A DNA stretch of 64,000 nt from Paraburkholderia flagellata (GCF_021390645.1 NZ_JAJEJT010000006.1:124001-188000), one strand, 5' to 3'; numbered from the stretch's first letter, positions 9,996 through 19,777 are shown. Program-made: numbers and translations. The notes: generated from the sequence alone by a model not told the origin.

Positions 9996-10421
9996 TTATC
10001 CGCCGCGCGCTGGCGGCTCCGTAATGAATGACACTTTCGCGATTCCCGCGCGCTCGCACGATGTGATCACGCGCCCGATGGCCTCATAGCGCGTCTCCTG
10101 GTCGCCGCGGATATGCACTTCCGGCTGCGGCGTCTGGACGGACGCTGTCTTCAGGCGTGCCAGCAGCGTCGGAGCATCGACGTGTTGCTCGTACCAGAAG
10201 AAGTCGCCATCGCGATTCACTGCGATCTCGATGCTCTTCGGCTGCGTCTGCAGCGGCGCCACCGTCTGCTTCGGTAGCTGGAGCTGCACCGTATGCGTCA
10301 CCACCGGAATCGTGATCAGGAAGATGATCAGCAACACCAGCATCACATCGACGAGCGGCGTCGTGTTGATGGACGAGATGACCTCGTCGTCACCGCCCTC
10401 GCCTCCAACGCTCATGGCCAT
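9996..10421 (-). CDS. exbD: ExbD-type biopolymer transport protein (first copy)
   Basis: ExbD subunit of 141 residues. The membrane helix SINTTPLVDVMLVLLIIF has the conserved Asp. The periplasmic domain runs to SCERAGIAKVSFITEP. The gene starts 14 bases after exbB. It differs clearly in sequence from the next exbD, so the pair looks like an old duplication with divergence. Confidence 0.94.
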   Translation of the reverse strand: MAMSVGGEGGDDEVISSINTTPLVDVMLVLLIIFLITIPVVTHTVQLQLPKQTVAPLQTQPKSIEIAVNRDGDFFWYEQHVDAPTLLARLKTASVQTPQPEVHIRGDQETRYEAIGRVITSCERAGIAKVSFITEPPARGG

Positions 10422-10435
10422 GGTGTTCCCCTCGC

Positions 10436-11347
10436 TCAGTCGGCCATGACGGCGGCGCGCGGCGCGGTGCGCCCGACGCGCTTGCCGCCAGCCAGCAGGA
10501 CCGTATGCAGTTGCGCGCCGAAGCCGCGGACACGCTCCATCACCGCCTTGTTACGTCGCACGAGGAAGTTGTAGCCGAGCACCGCCGGCACGGCCACGCC
10601 CAGACCGATGGCAGTCATGATGAGCGCTTCGCCGACCGGGCCCGCGACTTTGTCGATCGAAGCCTGACCTGCAATACCGATGGCCGTCAGCGCGTGATAG
10701 ATGCCCCACACCGTACCGAACAGACCGACAAACGGCGCGGTCGAGCCCACGGTGCCGAGGAATGCCAGGCCGTCCTGCAGGCGGTTCGACACGTTGGTGA
10801 TCGCGCGCTCGACCGAAACGTCGATCCACGTGTTTCGATCGACCGCTTCGAGCAGCGCTTCGTCGTGATGCTCGCCAGCCTCGATCGCGGTTTCCGCGAT
10901 GAACCGGAACGGCGACGACTCCTCGAGCTGCTTTGCGCCTTCTGCGAGCGACGGCGCGCTCCAGAGCTGCTCGTCTGCGCTCTTCGCACGACGGTTGGCG
11001 CGGAACTGCTCGAAGAACTTGGTGATCATGATGTACCAGCTGCCCATCGACATCACCACGAGCAGCAACAGCACAAAGCGAGCGACGAAGTCGCCGTTCT
11101 TCCAGAGCGCGCCGAGGCCGTACGGGTTCGTGACCGTCTGCGAGGTGGCCGGTGCCGGGGGCGGCGCGGGCTGGTCCGCACTCGCGGCGGGTGATGGCGC
11201 GGCGTCGGCCGCTGTGGCGGTCGCTGACGCGACGGCCGTGGTGGCACTAGCCTGCGCGTTGGCGAGCTGCGGTGCGACAAAGGTATCGACCGTGGCTACG
11301 GCGATCAACATGCTTGCCGCGAGTGCGGCGTACGAACGCTTTTTCAT
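10436..11347 (-). CDS. exbB: ExbB (MotA/TolQ/ExbB proton channel)
   Basis: Proton-channel subunit of 303 residues. A signal-like N-terminus and an Ala/Pro-rich extension (about residues 1-80) are followed by the first membrane helix (FVARFVLLLLVVMSMGSWYIMI). The core ExbB/TolQ region contains GLAFLGTVGSTAPFVGLFGTVWGIYHAL and the last helix with GPVGEALIMTAIGLGVAVPAVLGYN. The long N-terminal extension resembles ExbB proteins of pseudomonads and xanthomonads. It drives TonB using proton motive force and is encoded between tonB and the two exbD genes. Confidence 0.95.
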   Translation of the reverse strand: MKKRSYAALAASMLIAVATVDTFVAPQLANAQASATTAVASATATAADAAPSPAASADQPAPPPAPATSQTVTNPYGLGALWKNGDFVARFVLLLLVVMSMGSWYIMITKFFEQFRANRRAKSADEQLWSAPSLAEGAKQLEESSPFRFIAETAIEAGEHHDEALLEAVDRNTWIDVSVERAITNVSNRLQDGLAFLGTVGSTAPFVGLFGTVWGIYHALTAIGIAGQASIDKVAGPVGEALIMTAIGLGVAVPAVLGYNFLVRRNKAVMERVRGFGAQLHTVLLAGGKRVGRTAPRAAVMAD

Positions 11348-11422
11348 GCCTGCTCCAATACATCCGTTGAACGTCTAAAAATCCGGGTAGTGACTCGCCA
11401 CCCGATGCTTGCAGTCCGCGCG

Positions 11423-12127
11423 TCAGTTAAGACTGAATGAGAACGGAACCTGCACGCGTACCGGCTGGCCTTGCGATATGCAGTTGAACCTCTTCACTGC
11501 GTTGAATGCAGCCGCATCCAGACTGTCGTCGTTGGCCGACTGCGCCACTCGCTCATTCGTAACGTGTCCTTGTGGATCCACCACGAATTCGATGAGCACG
11601 TCGCCAGTCACGCCGTTGTCCTGTGCCTCCTTCGGATAGCGGATCGACGAACGGATCTCATCCGAGTTTGGACACACGACGCCCACTTCGTGGCTTACCG
11701 GCTTCGCCTGTACAGCGGGGGCGGGCGGCGCAGGCGGCGCGGTGACGGGTGCGCTGACCACGGGCGCAGCCTGATGCACGATCGATTGCTGCGGTGGCGC
11801 CTGCACCGGTACTTCCGGCGGTGGCACGAACGGCGGCGGCGGCGGCGCGAACTTCGGCGGCGGCAGTTGCACGGTAGGCAGCGGCGGTGGCGGTGGGGGT
11901 GCCACGGGCTGGATGATCTTCGTTTCGATCGGATGCTGGATCACCTGCACGACCTTGTTTGCAAGACCATTGACCAACGCGTAGATGAGCGCAATGTGCA
12001 AAACGATTACCGCGCCAATTCCGCCGTAGCGACGCACAGGATTCTGATGCTTACGCCCGAATTCGCGTGGGCGGCCTGGTCCGCCCGACCGCACGCCTGC
12101 AACTGGCGCTCCCACTTGCACTTTCAT
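11423..12127 (-). CDS. tonB: TonB energy transducer
   Basis: TonB protein of about 234 residues from an ATG at 12127 preceded by AAGGTGGTG. It has one membrane anchor (IGAVIVLHIALIYALVNGLA), a long Pro-rich periplasmic spacer (about residues 70-130) and the C-terminal TonB fold (SIRYPKEAQDNGVTGDVLIEFVVDPQG). It couples the ExbB/ExbD motor to the outer-membrane receptor encoded further down the same strand. It is the first gene of the region, so the promoter should lie in the AT-rich gap upstream. Confidence 0.94.
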   Translation of the reverse strand: MKVQVGAPVAGVRSGGPGRPREFGRKHQNPVRRYGGIGAVIVLHIALIYALVNGLANKVVQVIQHPIETKIIQPVAPPPPPPLPTVQLPPPKFAPPPPPFVPPPEVPVQAPPQQSIVHQAAPVVSAPVTAPPAPPAPAVQAKPVSHEVGVVCPNSDEIRSSIRYPKEAQDNGVTGDVLIEFVVDPQGHVTNERVAQSANDDSLDAAAFNAVKRFNCISQGQPVRVQVPFSFSLN

Positions 12128-12905
12128 CACCACCTTCGCTCCCTCGGCGCAGTACGCCCCAATCCTGCCGCAGAAAACCCTCGTCACGTCATGACCACAA
12201 GTCCACGTGACCGAAACCCACTTGATGCGAAATTACATTCGCACTACGAATTACAAAATAAAGTCCACGCGGCAAATTTCGAGCCGCTCATGAACGCGCA
12301 ATGCTTCTTTGCTTATCAATGATTGATAGTTGTGCTAAAGCAATGGATTTCGCGCCGACGCCCACCCGGCCAACTCTCCGTCATTGCCATCCGCCCGGAT
12401 CCCCAAAAGGGTTTCGGGGGGTCCGCTCTATGTTTCAGTTTTGTTGAAGCGGATCGAAGATAGCAAAAAAAAATGCGGGTGAGAAAACTTTTTTTGATAG
12501 AGCAATATCATTTTTAGACATTTGCTCTCTTATTGCGAATGCCGGCACCAATGTGGTTCGAGCGCTTTCCCGTCAATCATCGTAATGGTGCAAATACTCA
12601 TTAATTACAAATTCATTGTTCAATGATTTCACGTTTACATCGTTAATTCAGGCGCCTCTGATGTCGGCACATGCGAGTTTTCGACGGGAGTGTATAGAGC
12701 CTCGATCTGCACCCGCCTGGTTCGCGAGTGCGTGGCCAGACGGCCCGCACCCTTGCGGGCAGGCATCGAAAAATGGAGATTCGCGGGCTCCAGAAGTGCT
12801 TGCGGCGACTCGGAGCACCGGCTTTCGGATGAGCGGCCTGATGTCGGCCATTGACCCTTGCATCGCCCCGGCCGCGGGGCCGAAAGCGATGTAACCGGCC
12901 AGAGA
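12128..12905. other. Long intergenic region between tonB and the chemoreceptor gene
   Basis: About 780 bases without a credible gene. Bases 12230-12340 and 12460-12650 are AT-rich with A/T runs, consistent with the tonB promoter area. A G+C-rich hairpin (12743-12749 with 12754-12760) and an inverted repeat near 12873-12890 occur closer to the chemoreceptor stop. Neither is followed by a T tract. Short reading frames here show no family resemblance. Confidence 0.35.
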
Positions 12906-14450
12906 CTATACGAACGCAGCCATTGCCTCACGCAAGCGCTGAGCGCGGTCCCGCAGACTCTCTGCCGCGGCAGCCGATTGACCGACCAGCGCCGCGTTGT
13001 GTTGCGTCGTCAGGTCGAGCTGCGCGATAGCGAGATTGACCTCGCCGATGGAACTGGACTGCTCGCTTGTAGCAGAGCTGATTTCGTCGATCATCGACGC
13101 AACGCGCGCGACGTCGGCAGTGATTCCGTCGATCGCTTCACCTGCACGATCGACCAGTCCGCTGCCTGCTTCGATTTTCTCGACGCTTTCGTTGATCAAT
13201 GCCTTGATTTCCTTCGCGGACTGGGCGCAGCGCTGAGCGAGTGTGCGCACCTCGCCTGCGACCACCGCGAAGCCACGACCGGCTTCACCGGCACGGGCAG
13301 CCTCGACTGCTGCATTCAGTGCGAGGATGTTGGTCTGAAAGGCGATGGTGTCGATCACGCCCACGATTTCGCCGATTCTGCGCCCGGACGACATGATCGT
13401 TGCCATGGTGTCGATAACGTGACGCATCGTCTCGCCGCCGCGCGTCGCCGAATGACTCGTCGCGCCGGCGATCGTGCTTGCATGATTGGCCGTTTGAGCG
13501 TTGTTGCCGACGGTGGTCCTCATTTCCTCCATCGCTGCCGCCGTCTGCTGTAGACTCGCCGCGGCTTCCTCGCTGCGAGCGCTCAGATCGAGGCTTCCTT
13601 GCACCATTTCGTCGCTCGTCGTCTGCAAGCCCGCTATCTGTTCGCCGATGTCATCGGTGAGGGAACGCAGGTTCAGACCAGCTTGCGCGACGGCGCGGGC
13701 CAACATCCCGATTTCGTCGATGCGGTTGAGCCTCAAATCCTCGCTTGGCTGGCCCGCCGCGACCCGGAGCGCCTGTCGCAGCACCTGTTCGATTGGGCGC
13801 GACACCTGCGCCGCCAGCCACCATGCTGCGAGCGACAGACTGACCAGGATTGACGCCCCCAGGCCGGCAAGCGCGCCGCCGCGAAGCCCGAGCCCATAGC
13901 CGCTCAACAAGAGCATCAATCCCGCGACTAGTAGTGCGATGTTCATTCGCGAACGCAACTGCACCGTTTGCAACGCCGACGTCCAGCCGCACAGCCCGGT
14001 CTGTACGATGAGGCCGCGATAGAATTTTCGGCTTCCGGCTTTCCCTTCACGAAAGCGCTTGTACCAGTGGTCCGCGACTTCGACATCCTTGCGGTCCGGC
14101 GGCGTGCGAACAGACAGGTACCCGACGAGCCTGCCGTCGCGCACGACCGGCGTGGCGTTGGCGCGGACCCAATAATGGTCGCCGTTCTTGCGCCGGTTCT
14201 TCACCAGGGCGCTCCACGACATCCCCTCACGCAGCGTCGCCCACATGTCGGCAAAGGCTTCGGGTGGCATGTCGGGATGCCGCAAGACGTTGTGCGGCTC
14301 GCCGATCAATTCGCTTTTGTCGAAGCCGCTGACGGCAATGAAACTTGCATTGGCATAGCGAATGCGGCTCTGAATGTCGGTGACCGACATCAGCGTCACA
14401 TCGTCTGCGAGTGCGTACTCGCGCTGTGTAACCAGACCGTTGTTACGCAT
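12906..14450 (-). CDS. Aer-like PAS-domain chemoreceptor
   Basis: Chemotaxis/aerotaxis transducer of about 514 residues (E. coli Aer has 506). The ATG at 14450 follows an AGGAGA ribosome-binding site. The N-terminal PAS domain (about residues 10-120) contains [14 protein letters not shown] and [18 protein letters not shown], the Aer-type FAD pocket. A hydrophobic stretch with two membrane segments follows, then HAMP and an MCP signalling domain with the hairpin [19 protein letters not shown]. No periplasmic ligand domain and no C-terminal methyltransferase-binding pentapeptide are seen. It probably senses redox or oxygen. Confidence 0.92.
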   Translation of the reverse strand: MRNNGLVTQREYALADDVTLMSVTDIQSRIRYANASFIAVSGFDKSELIGEPHNVLRHPDMPPEAFADMWATLREGMSWSALVKNRRKNGDHYWVRANATPVVRDGRLVGYLSVRTPPDRKDVEVADHWYKRFREGKAGSRKFYRGLIVQTGLCGWTSALQTVQLRSRMNIALLVAGLMLLLSGYGLGLRGGALAGLGASILVSLSLAAWWLAAQVSRPIEQVLRQALRVAAGQPSEDLRLNRIDEIGMLARAVAQAGLNLRSLTDDIGEQIAGLQTTSDEMVQGSLDLSARSEEAAASLQQTAAAMEEMRTTVGNNAQTANHASTIAGATSHSATRGGETMRHVIDTMATIMSSGRRIGEIVGVIDTIAFQTNILALNAAVEAARAGEAGRGFAVVAGEVRTLAQRCAQSAKEIKALINESVEKIEAGSGLVDRAGEAIDGITADVARVASMIDEISSATSEQSSSIGEVNLAIAQLDLTTQHNAALVGQSAAAAESLRDRAQRLREAMAAFV

Positions 14451-14827
14451 GATTGAGTCTCCTATCTCCCTGCTATCGCTGATGTGCCGTGTGAGTTTTG
14501 TCCAACCATTCTCCGGTGTCGGCCGGTCGCCAGCACGAGGTCGCATCTTTGGCGACTCGCTCGCATTGTGGGGGCCAGCAGGACGAAGCAACTTGAACGA
14601 AACTGCTGCTTTCGCATAGGGGAAACCCTTCTTTTTCGAAAGCGACGTTTTGTTTTTTTTGTTTCTGTGACGGCCTGATAGAATTCCGCGCCCGCGCGGT
14701 GCCAAATGCATTTGAGACCTTGGTTGCGCGGCTTCGGCAAGCTCGAATAACTCTTTCGAAATACTAACGACGCACTTTTTGCCGCGTGTCCGATCTCCGG
14801 CCAGCGGCGAGTTCGGCGAATCGGTTT
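14451..14827. other. Divergent promoter region between the Aer-like gene and an AraC-type gene
   Basis: About 375 bases between two divergent genes. It includes a T-rich block at 14640-14665 (GTTTTTTTTGTTTC) and no recognisable gene. Promoters for both directions are expected here, but I cannot place them with confidence. Confidence 0.3.
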
Positions 14828-15640
14828 ATGGACAATACGGTCGCGTCTCTTTCGATCTTGTCGGATCGCATTATTTACACTTCGCCCGACTTCGTGGCGA
14901 AGGCGACTTCGCGCCCAGTCATGGTTCTAGCAGTCTGTACCCGGGATGCGCTGCGGCTCGCGACCGCGCAGGAGCGCCACACGGGGCGGATCCTCCTCGT
15001 TGCCCCCAACGTCAGTCGCTCGATCGAAGCACGCAAAGCCGGGCTTTACAGTATTCAGCTGGAGCTGACGAACGCTTTTTCCCAGCACCTGCTCAAGCAC
15101 GTTTTAAAAGGAAGACAAATCGTCGATCTATCGGAACTCGCCGACGATCTCGTGATCCGAACCGCCGAAGCGGCGCTGGGTCAACCACAAGACTGCGAAC
15201 AAATGCGCGCCGGCTCGGAGCAGATTCTGTGCGCCCTGTTTCCGCTGGCCGCAAGATCGCAAGCGATCGATGCGCGCGTCGACGCGGTCGCCTCCTGGCT
15301 TTCGACGCACGTTCCGGTGCGCACGAATCCGCTGCAACTGGCCCGCTACTGCGGATTGTCGGAGAGCCGCCTCGCGCATCTCTTTGCGTCTGCGACAGGA
15401 AGTTCAATTCGCGAATATCTGCTCTGGGTGAAAATGCGCAAAGCGGCAGAGCTCTTCTGCGCAGGCTCGACGCTCACCGAAATAGCCCATGCCACGGGGT
15501 TCGCCGACCTGGCGCACTTGAGCAGGACATTCAAGCGTTACTTCGGCCTTACGCCGTCGTTTCTCTCCAACCCCGCGCATGTGCGCGTGCAGATCGGAAA
15601 GGAACTTACCCGCAACCGAAGTTTCACCGCGACGCGCTGA
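14828..15640 (+). CDS. AraC-family transcriptional regulator
   Basis: DNA-binding regulator of about 270 residues. The C-terminal AraC double helix-turn-helix includes LARYCGLSESRLAHLFASATG and ITEIAHATGFADLAHLSRTFKRYFGLTPS (first residue shown approximately). The N-terminal domain resembles the AraC N-binding/receiver-like type (GRILLVAPNVSRSIEARKAGLYSIQLE). I give the ATG at 14828; an in-frame GTG at 14786 could add 14 residues. Its target is unknown; neighbours are an Aer-like gene (divergent) and a TetR gene. Confidence 0.85.
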   Translation: MDNTVASLSILSDRIIYTSPDFVAKATSRPVMVLAVCTRDALRLATAQERHTGRILLVAPNVSRSIEARKAGLYSIQLELTNAFSQHLLKHVLKGRQIVDLSELADDLVIRTAEAALGQPQDCEQMRAGSEQILCALFPLAARSQAIDARVDAVASWLSTHVPVRTNPLQLARYCGLSESRLAHLFASATGSSIREYLLWVKMRKAAELFCAGSTLTEIAHATGFADLAHLSRTFKRYFGLTPSFLSNPAHVRVQIGKELTRNRSFTATR

Positions 15641-15791
15641 AAGCATGCGGCGTTAAGCAGTTTCTCTCACGCGGGTAGGTCATGGCAAAATTCGCTTGCG
15701 ACACTTGAGTCGTCCGCGCGGCATATATCCTCATGCGAGTGCACGCGCACAAGATCTGTGGTTAACGCAGCACTTCTCGTCAGGATTGGGT

Positions 15792-16517
15792 ATGCCAGAA
15801 TCGCACGATGACCATCGCCCTCGGGTAGCGGCCGAGCGTCGCCGGCGCATGCGCATGCGTTTGCTCGAAAGCGCCATGATCGTGTTTGCCCAGAAAGGCG
15901 TGGGTGCAAGCGTCATCGCCGACGTCGTCGAAGCAGCCGAGGTATCCAAAGGATCGTTCTACAACTACTTCCGCACCAACGAGGAGCTCTTTCAGGCCCT
16001 CGCCGCCGAGTTGAACCGTGACATCGTGAGGATGATCCAAGTGGCGATCTCCAACGTCGAAGACGATCCCAGCCTCAAGGTCGCCACCGCATTCCGATGT
16101 TATCTGCACCTGATTCGGTCTCACGAACTGGTTGCGCAGTTCGTGGCCGGTGCGGGCTTGCAACTCGTGAACCGCGACAGCGGGTTCTACGACTATCTCC
16201 CGCGCCACCTCAGGGCGGGGCAAAGACGCGGCCAGTTTAACGACGGCGCGGTCGGGACGATGATAGACGTCGTTACCGGCGCTGGCTTGATGGCGGTTCA
16301 TCGCATGGTCGCCGGCGGAACGTCTCGTCGTTACCCGGAGCAAGTGGTCGGACTAGTACTGGGTGCGCTTGGGGTGACGCCGCAGGACATCCCGAGGTTG
16401 ATTAATTTCCCCGTGCCCGAATTGAGCGTTTCGCCAGATTCGCTGCTGGCCCGCGCACAAGGCAGCGCCTTCGCGCACGACGCAATACAACAGACTCCGG
16501 ACCGAGCGGTCGAGTGA
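15792..16517 (+). CDS. TetR-family transcriptional regulator
   Basis: Repressor-type regulator of about 241 residues from an ATG at 15792. The helix-turn-helix is GVGASVIADVVEAAEVSKGSFYNYFRTNEELF (about residues 35-66). The remaining helical ligand-binding domain has no recognisable subfamily signature. It is convergent with the acetate-kinase operon and downstream of the AraC-type gene. The target is not evident from the sequence. Confidence 0.88.
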   Translation: MPESHDDHRPRVAAERRRRMRMRLLESAMIVFAQKGVGASVIADVVEAAEVSKGSFYNYFRTNEELFQALAAELNRDIVRMIQVAISNVEDDPSLKVATAFRCYLHLIRSHELVAQFVAGAGLQLVNRDSGFYDYLPRHLRAGQRRGQFNDGAVGTMIDVVTGAGLMAVHRMVAGGTSRRYPEQVVGLVLGALGVTPQDIPRLINFPVPELSVSPDSLLARAQGSAFAHDAIQQTPDRAVE

Positions 16518-16549
16518 TCGTTGTTCCGCGTCGCGTCGGGCCATCCCGC

Positions 16550-16831
16550 TCATTCTGTCCGGACCGTCATGATGATCGCTTCGACCGTGCGGTCGTTCCA
16601 GAAAACTCGATGGATCCTCGTCTGCAGGATTCGCAGGGCTTCCGGCTGAAGTTCATTGAACGCGAGCAGCACAGCCGGCCGGGATCCCGTACCTGCGATT
16701 CGCTCGATTGCCGTAAACGGCGGAAAGCCATAGTGACTCAAAAAGCCGGCGATATCGTCGTCGGATACCGTGTCCTCGATGGGTTGCAGCAGAAGCTCAG
16801 TCACGATGTCGTTTCTCCCGTAAAGCGTCAT
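16550..16831 (-). CDS. Small conserved-looking protein of the fabI/ackA operon, function unknown
   Basis: A 93-residue protein starting MTLYGRNDIVTELLLQP. Its ATG overlaps the fabI stop in an ATGA, strong evidence for translation and coupling. There are no signal peptide or membrane helices. The sequence is mixed alpha/beta in character (ITGFL-type hydrophobic pattern ending VFWNDRTVEAIIMTVRTE). I recognise no domain. As last gene of the operon it may assist one of the metabolic enzymes, but this is only guilt by association. Confidence 0.72.
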   Translation of the reverse strand: MTLYGRNDIVTELLLQPIEDTVSDDDIAGFLSHYGFPPFTAIERIAGTGSRPAVLLAFNELQPEALRILQTRIHRVFWNDRTVEAIIMTVRTE

Positions 16832-17619
16832 GCCATGATGTTCACGCCACCATCGACATACAGCGTTTCGCCCGAAACTCTGCGTGCATACGGCGTCGCG
16901 AGGAAAGCGCAGGTATAGCCGACGTCCATGATGTCGACGAGTTCGCCAAGCGGCGCGCGGTGGGCCGCCTCGTTGAGCAGCAGCCCGAAGTCCTTGAGCC
17001 CGGAAGCTGCGCGCGTCATCAGCGGACCCGGCGATATGGCGTGTACGCGGATGCCTTGCGGGCCCAGTTCGTAGGCGAGGTAGCGCGCGCATGCCTCGAG
17101 TGCTGCCTTGACCGGTCCCATGACGTTGTAGTTCGGCACCACCTTGATCGCGCCGTGATAACTCATGGTAAGCAGCGTGCCGCCCTTTTCCATGAGGGGC
17201 GCAGCAAGTGCGGCCATACGCACGAACGAGTGGCACGAAATGTCCATGGCCCGCGAAAAGCCCTCGCTCGAGCAGTGCAACAGGCCGCCCTGGAGATCGT
17301 CTTTCGGTGCCCACGCAATGGAGTGCAGGACGATGTCGAGACGCCCCCACTGCTGCCCTATGCGCGAGAACACGCCCTCGAGCTGACTCGCATCGGCGAC
17401 GTCCAGCGGCAATAACAGGTCGGCCTGCAATTCCTGCGCGAGCGGCTCGACCCACGACCTGCTCTTCTCCGTTGCGTACGTGATGGCAAGGTCTGCACCG
17501 AGTTCGCGAAACGCCTTCGCGCAGCCATACGCAATCGAATGCTCGTTGGCAATCCCGGTGACCAGCGCCTTCATGCCCTTGAGCACAGGGCTAGTGTGTC
17601 CGGTCTGTTCGGTTGACAT
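16828..17619 (-). CDS. fabI: FabI-type enoyl-[acyl-carrier-protein] reductase
   Basis: NAD(P)H-dependent reductase of 263 residues. The nucleotide-binding motif is TGIANEHSIAYG. The active-site tyrosines and lysine follow the FabI pattern: SYHG with Tyr154, and NYNVMGPVK with Tyr164 and Lys171. The C-terminus GETLYVDGGVNIMA is typical. The start at 17619 lies 4 bases after the ackA stop and follows a GGAG site. FabI normally reduces trans-2-enoyl-ACP in fatty-acid synthesis. Placement in an acetate kinase operon suggests this is a second, specialised copy. Confidence 0.92.
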   Translation of the reverse strand: MSTEQTGHTSPVLKGMKALVTGIANEHSIAYGCAKAFRELGADLAITYATEKSRSWVEPLAQELQADLLLPLDVADASQLEGVFSRIGQQWGRLDIVLHSIAWAPKDDLQGGLLHCSSEGFSRAMDISCHSFVRMAALAAPLMEKGGTLLTMSYHGAIKVVPNYNVMGPVKAALEACARYLAYELGPQGIRVHAISPGPLMTRAASGLKDFGLLLNEAAHRAPLGELVDIMDVGYTCAFLATPYARRVSGETLYVDGGVNIMA

Positions 17620-17623
17620 GGGC

Positions 17624-18802
17624 TTACTCCAGTACAGCGCGCGTATGTCGCGCAATCATCAGTTCCTCATTGGTCGGAATGACATACACCGGCACGCGGC
17701 TCGACGCCGTGCTCACAAGCGGTCCACCGTCGAGATTCGCGGTCACATTGAGGTCGGCGCCAAGCCACTGCGCCCGCCGCACCACGCCGTCGCGGATGGC
17801 CGCTGCGTGCTCACCGATGCCACCGGTAAAGACCACCGCGTCCAGTCCCTCCATTGCCGCAGCAAGGGAGCCGAGTTCGCGGCAGATACGGTACACGTAG
17901 AGGTCGATCGCGAAGCGAGCCCGAGGATCGTCGCTTTCCAGCAGAGTGCGCATGTCCCCGGAAATGCCCGATACGCCGAGCAGCCCGGAGTGATGATAGA
18001 GGAGGTCCTCGACGGCGCGCGCATCCATGCCGCGCTCTTCCATCAGGTACAGCACAACCCCGGGATCGAGATTGCCGCAGCGCGTGCCCATGGGCAGCCC
18101 GTCGACGGCCGTGAAGCCCATCGTACTGGCCACGCTCCTGCCCGCCACGAGTGCGCACATGCTGGCGCCGTTACCGAGGTGAGCCACCACCGTACGCCCG
18201 GCCGATGCCGCCGGCGCAACGTCGGGGAGCACGCTCGCGATGTATTCGTACGACAGTCCGTGAAAGCCATAGCGGCGCACACCCAGGTCAGTAATGGCGG
18301 CCGGCAACGCGAATGCCTGCGCGACGTCGGGCTGGGTACGATGAAACGCCGTGTCGAAGCAGACGACCTGCGGCACGTCCGGGTGCAACTGTTCGATCAG
18401 GCGTACCGGCTTGAGATTGTGCGGCTGATGCAGCGGTGCGAGTGGCGTCAGTTTTTCCAGTTCGTCGATCACGGCAGGCGTCACGCGAGCCGGACCGCCG
18501 AAACGCTGCCCGCCGTGCACCACGCGATGACCGACGGCCGCGAGCGTGTGCCCTTCGCGGTGCTCGCTCAGGAATACGGCGATCTGTTCCAGCCCGTGGC
18601 GATGGTCCAGTTCCTCGCTGGCGGTCCACTCCTTCGCGTGGCGCACGCCGTGGTGGTCCAGTGCCTCGAACCGGGCATGGTCGGTGTACAACCCATCCAC
18701 GTGACCGTGTACGACGAGTTCGAGCGCCGCCCCGCGCTCTTCGAATGTCGAGAACTTGATACTCGACGAACCGGCATTCACGACGAGAATCACGTCAGCC
18801 AT
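17624..18802 (-). CDS. ackA: Acetate kinase (acyl kinase)
   Basis: Kinase of about 392 residues that interconverts acetyl phosphate and ADP with acetate and ATP. Family signatures are the N-terminal VNAGSSSIKFS, VCFDTAFHRTQPDVA and GFHGLSYEY, with VAHLGNGASM in the phosphate-binding region and VFTGGIGEH near the C-terminus. The ATG at 18802 lies 4 bases after the stop of the phosphotransacylase gene, so the two work as the Pta-AckA pathway for substrate-level ATP formation. Confidence 0.96.
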   Translation of the reverse strand: MADVILVVNAGSSSIKFSTFEERGAALELVVHGHVDGLYTDHARFEALDHHGVRHAKEWTASEELDHRHGLEQIAVFLSEHREGHTLAAVGHRVVHGGQRFGGPARVTPAVIDELEKLTPLAPLHQPHNLKPVRLIEQLHPDVPQVVCFDTAFHRTQPDVAQAFALPAAITDLGVRRYGFHGLSYEYIASVLPDVAPAASAGRTVVAHLGNGASMCALVAGRSVASTMGFTAVDGLPMGTRCGNLDPGVVLYLMEERGMDARAVEDLLYHHSGLLGVSGISGDMRTLLESDDPRARFAIDLYVYRICRELGSLAAAMEGLDAVVFTGGIGEHAAAIRDGVVRRAQWLGADLNVTANLDGGPLVSTASSRVPVYVIPTNEELMIARHTRAVLE

Positions 18803-18806
18803 GGCA

Positions 18807-19745
18807 TCAACCCTCGATATGTCCGGCCGCCTGCCGCCCGTGCGCGACGAGCATGGCCACCGCGCAGGAGGCAAGGCGGGTCATGACCGAATCGGCCCGG
18901 CTCGTCAGGATGACAGGCACGCGCGCACCCAGCACGATGCCCGCCGCGTCGGCGCCCGCGAGGAACGACAGGCTCTTGGCCAGCATGTTGCCCGCCTCGA
19001 GGTCGGGCACCATCAGCACATTGGCGCGGCCCGCCACCGGCGAGTCGATGTGCTTGATACGTGCGGCCTCGGGATCGATTGCGTTGTCGAGTGCGAGCGG
19101 ACCATCGACGAGCGCGCCCGTCACCTGCCTGCGATCCACCATCTTGCACAGCGCAGCCGCTTCGAGCGTCGAGGGCACCTTCGGGTTCACGGTCTCCATG
19201 GCCGAAAGGATCGCCACCCGCACTTCCGGAAAACCGAGCGCATGACCAAGATCGATCGCGTTCTGAAGGATGTCGATCTTTTCTTCGAGCGTCGGCGCGA
19301 TGTTGACGGCCGCGTCGGTGATGATGAGCGGATCGGCGTAGGACGGCACGTCCATCACGAAGCAGTGACTGATGCGGCGGGCGGTACGCAGCCCGGCGTC
19401 GCGGCGCACGACCGCGGCCATCAGTTCGTCCGTGTGGAGGCTGCCCTTCATGAGCGCCTGCGCCTTGCCTTCTCGCACGAGCTGAACGGCGGAGGCCGCC
19501 GAAGCTTCACTGAACGGCGTATCGACGATGGGATAGTCGCCGATGGAGAGGCCGCATTCCGACGCAACCGACAGGATGCGCTCGCGCGGACCGACGAGCG
19601 TGGGCGCGATGAGCCCCTGCCGCGCGGCGTCGATCGCGCTCTCGAGAGAGCTCGCGTCGCAGGGATGGGCCACCGCGACGGGCAGCGGCGCGAGCGCCTG
19701 GCATTCTGCGATCAGACGGCGGTATTTGATGTGATTGGATTCCAT
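18807..19745 (-). CDS. Phosphate acetyl/butyryltransferase
   Basis: Phosphotransacylase of 312 residues, the short PTA/PTB type rather than the long P-loop form. Family segments include ALMKGSLHTDELMAAVV, HCFVMDVPSYADPLIITDAAVNIAPTLEEK and VPDLEAGNMLAKSL. It transfers the acyl group from CoA to phosphate for the acyl kinase encoded next. Whether the substrate is acetyl-CoA or a longer acyl-CoA such as butyryl- or 3-hydroxybutyryl-CoA cannot be decided here. Confidence 0.93.
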   Translation of the reverse strand: MESNHIKYRRLIAECQALAPLPVAVAHPCDASSLESAIDAARQGLIAPTLVGPRERILSVASECGLSIGDYPIVDTPFSEASAASAVQLVREGKAQALMKGSLHTDELMAAVVRRDAGLRTARRISHCFVMDVPSYADPLIITDAAVNIAPTLEEKIDILQNAIDLGHALGFPEVRVAILSAMETVNPKVPSTLEAAALCKMVDRRQVTGALVDGPLALDNAIDPEAARIKHIDSPVAGRANVLMVPDLEAGNMLAKSLSFLAGADAAGIVLGARVPVILTSRADSVMTRLASCAVAMLVAHGRQAAGHIEG

Positions 19746-19777
19746 GGAAGCTTTTCTCGCGAACAGATGGAAGACGC

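Noticed and set aside
12743..12760. Hairpin with 7-bp stem, considered as a terminator
   Set aside because: No T tract follows on either strand and it is not placed right after a stop codon.
12873..12890. G+C-rich inverted repeat just downstream of the Aer-like gene
   Set aside because: Could slow polymerase, but no T run follows on the minus strand, so it is not called as a terminator.
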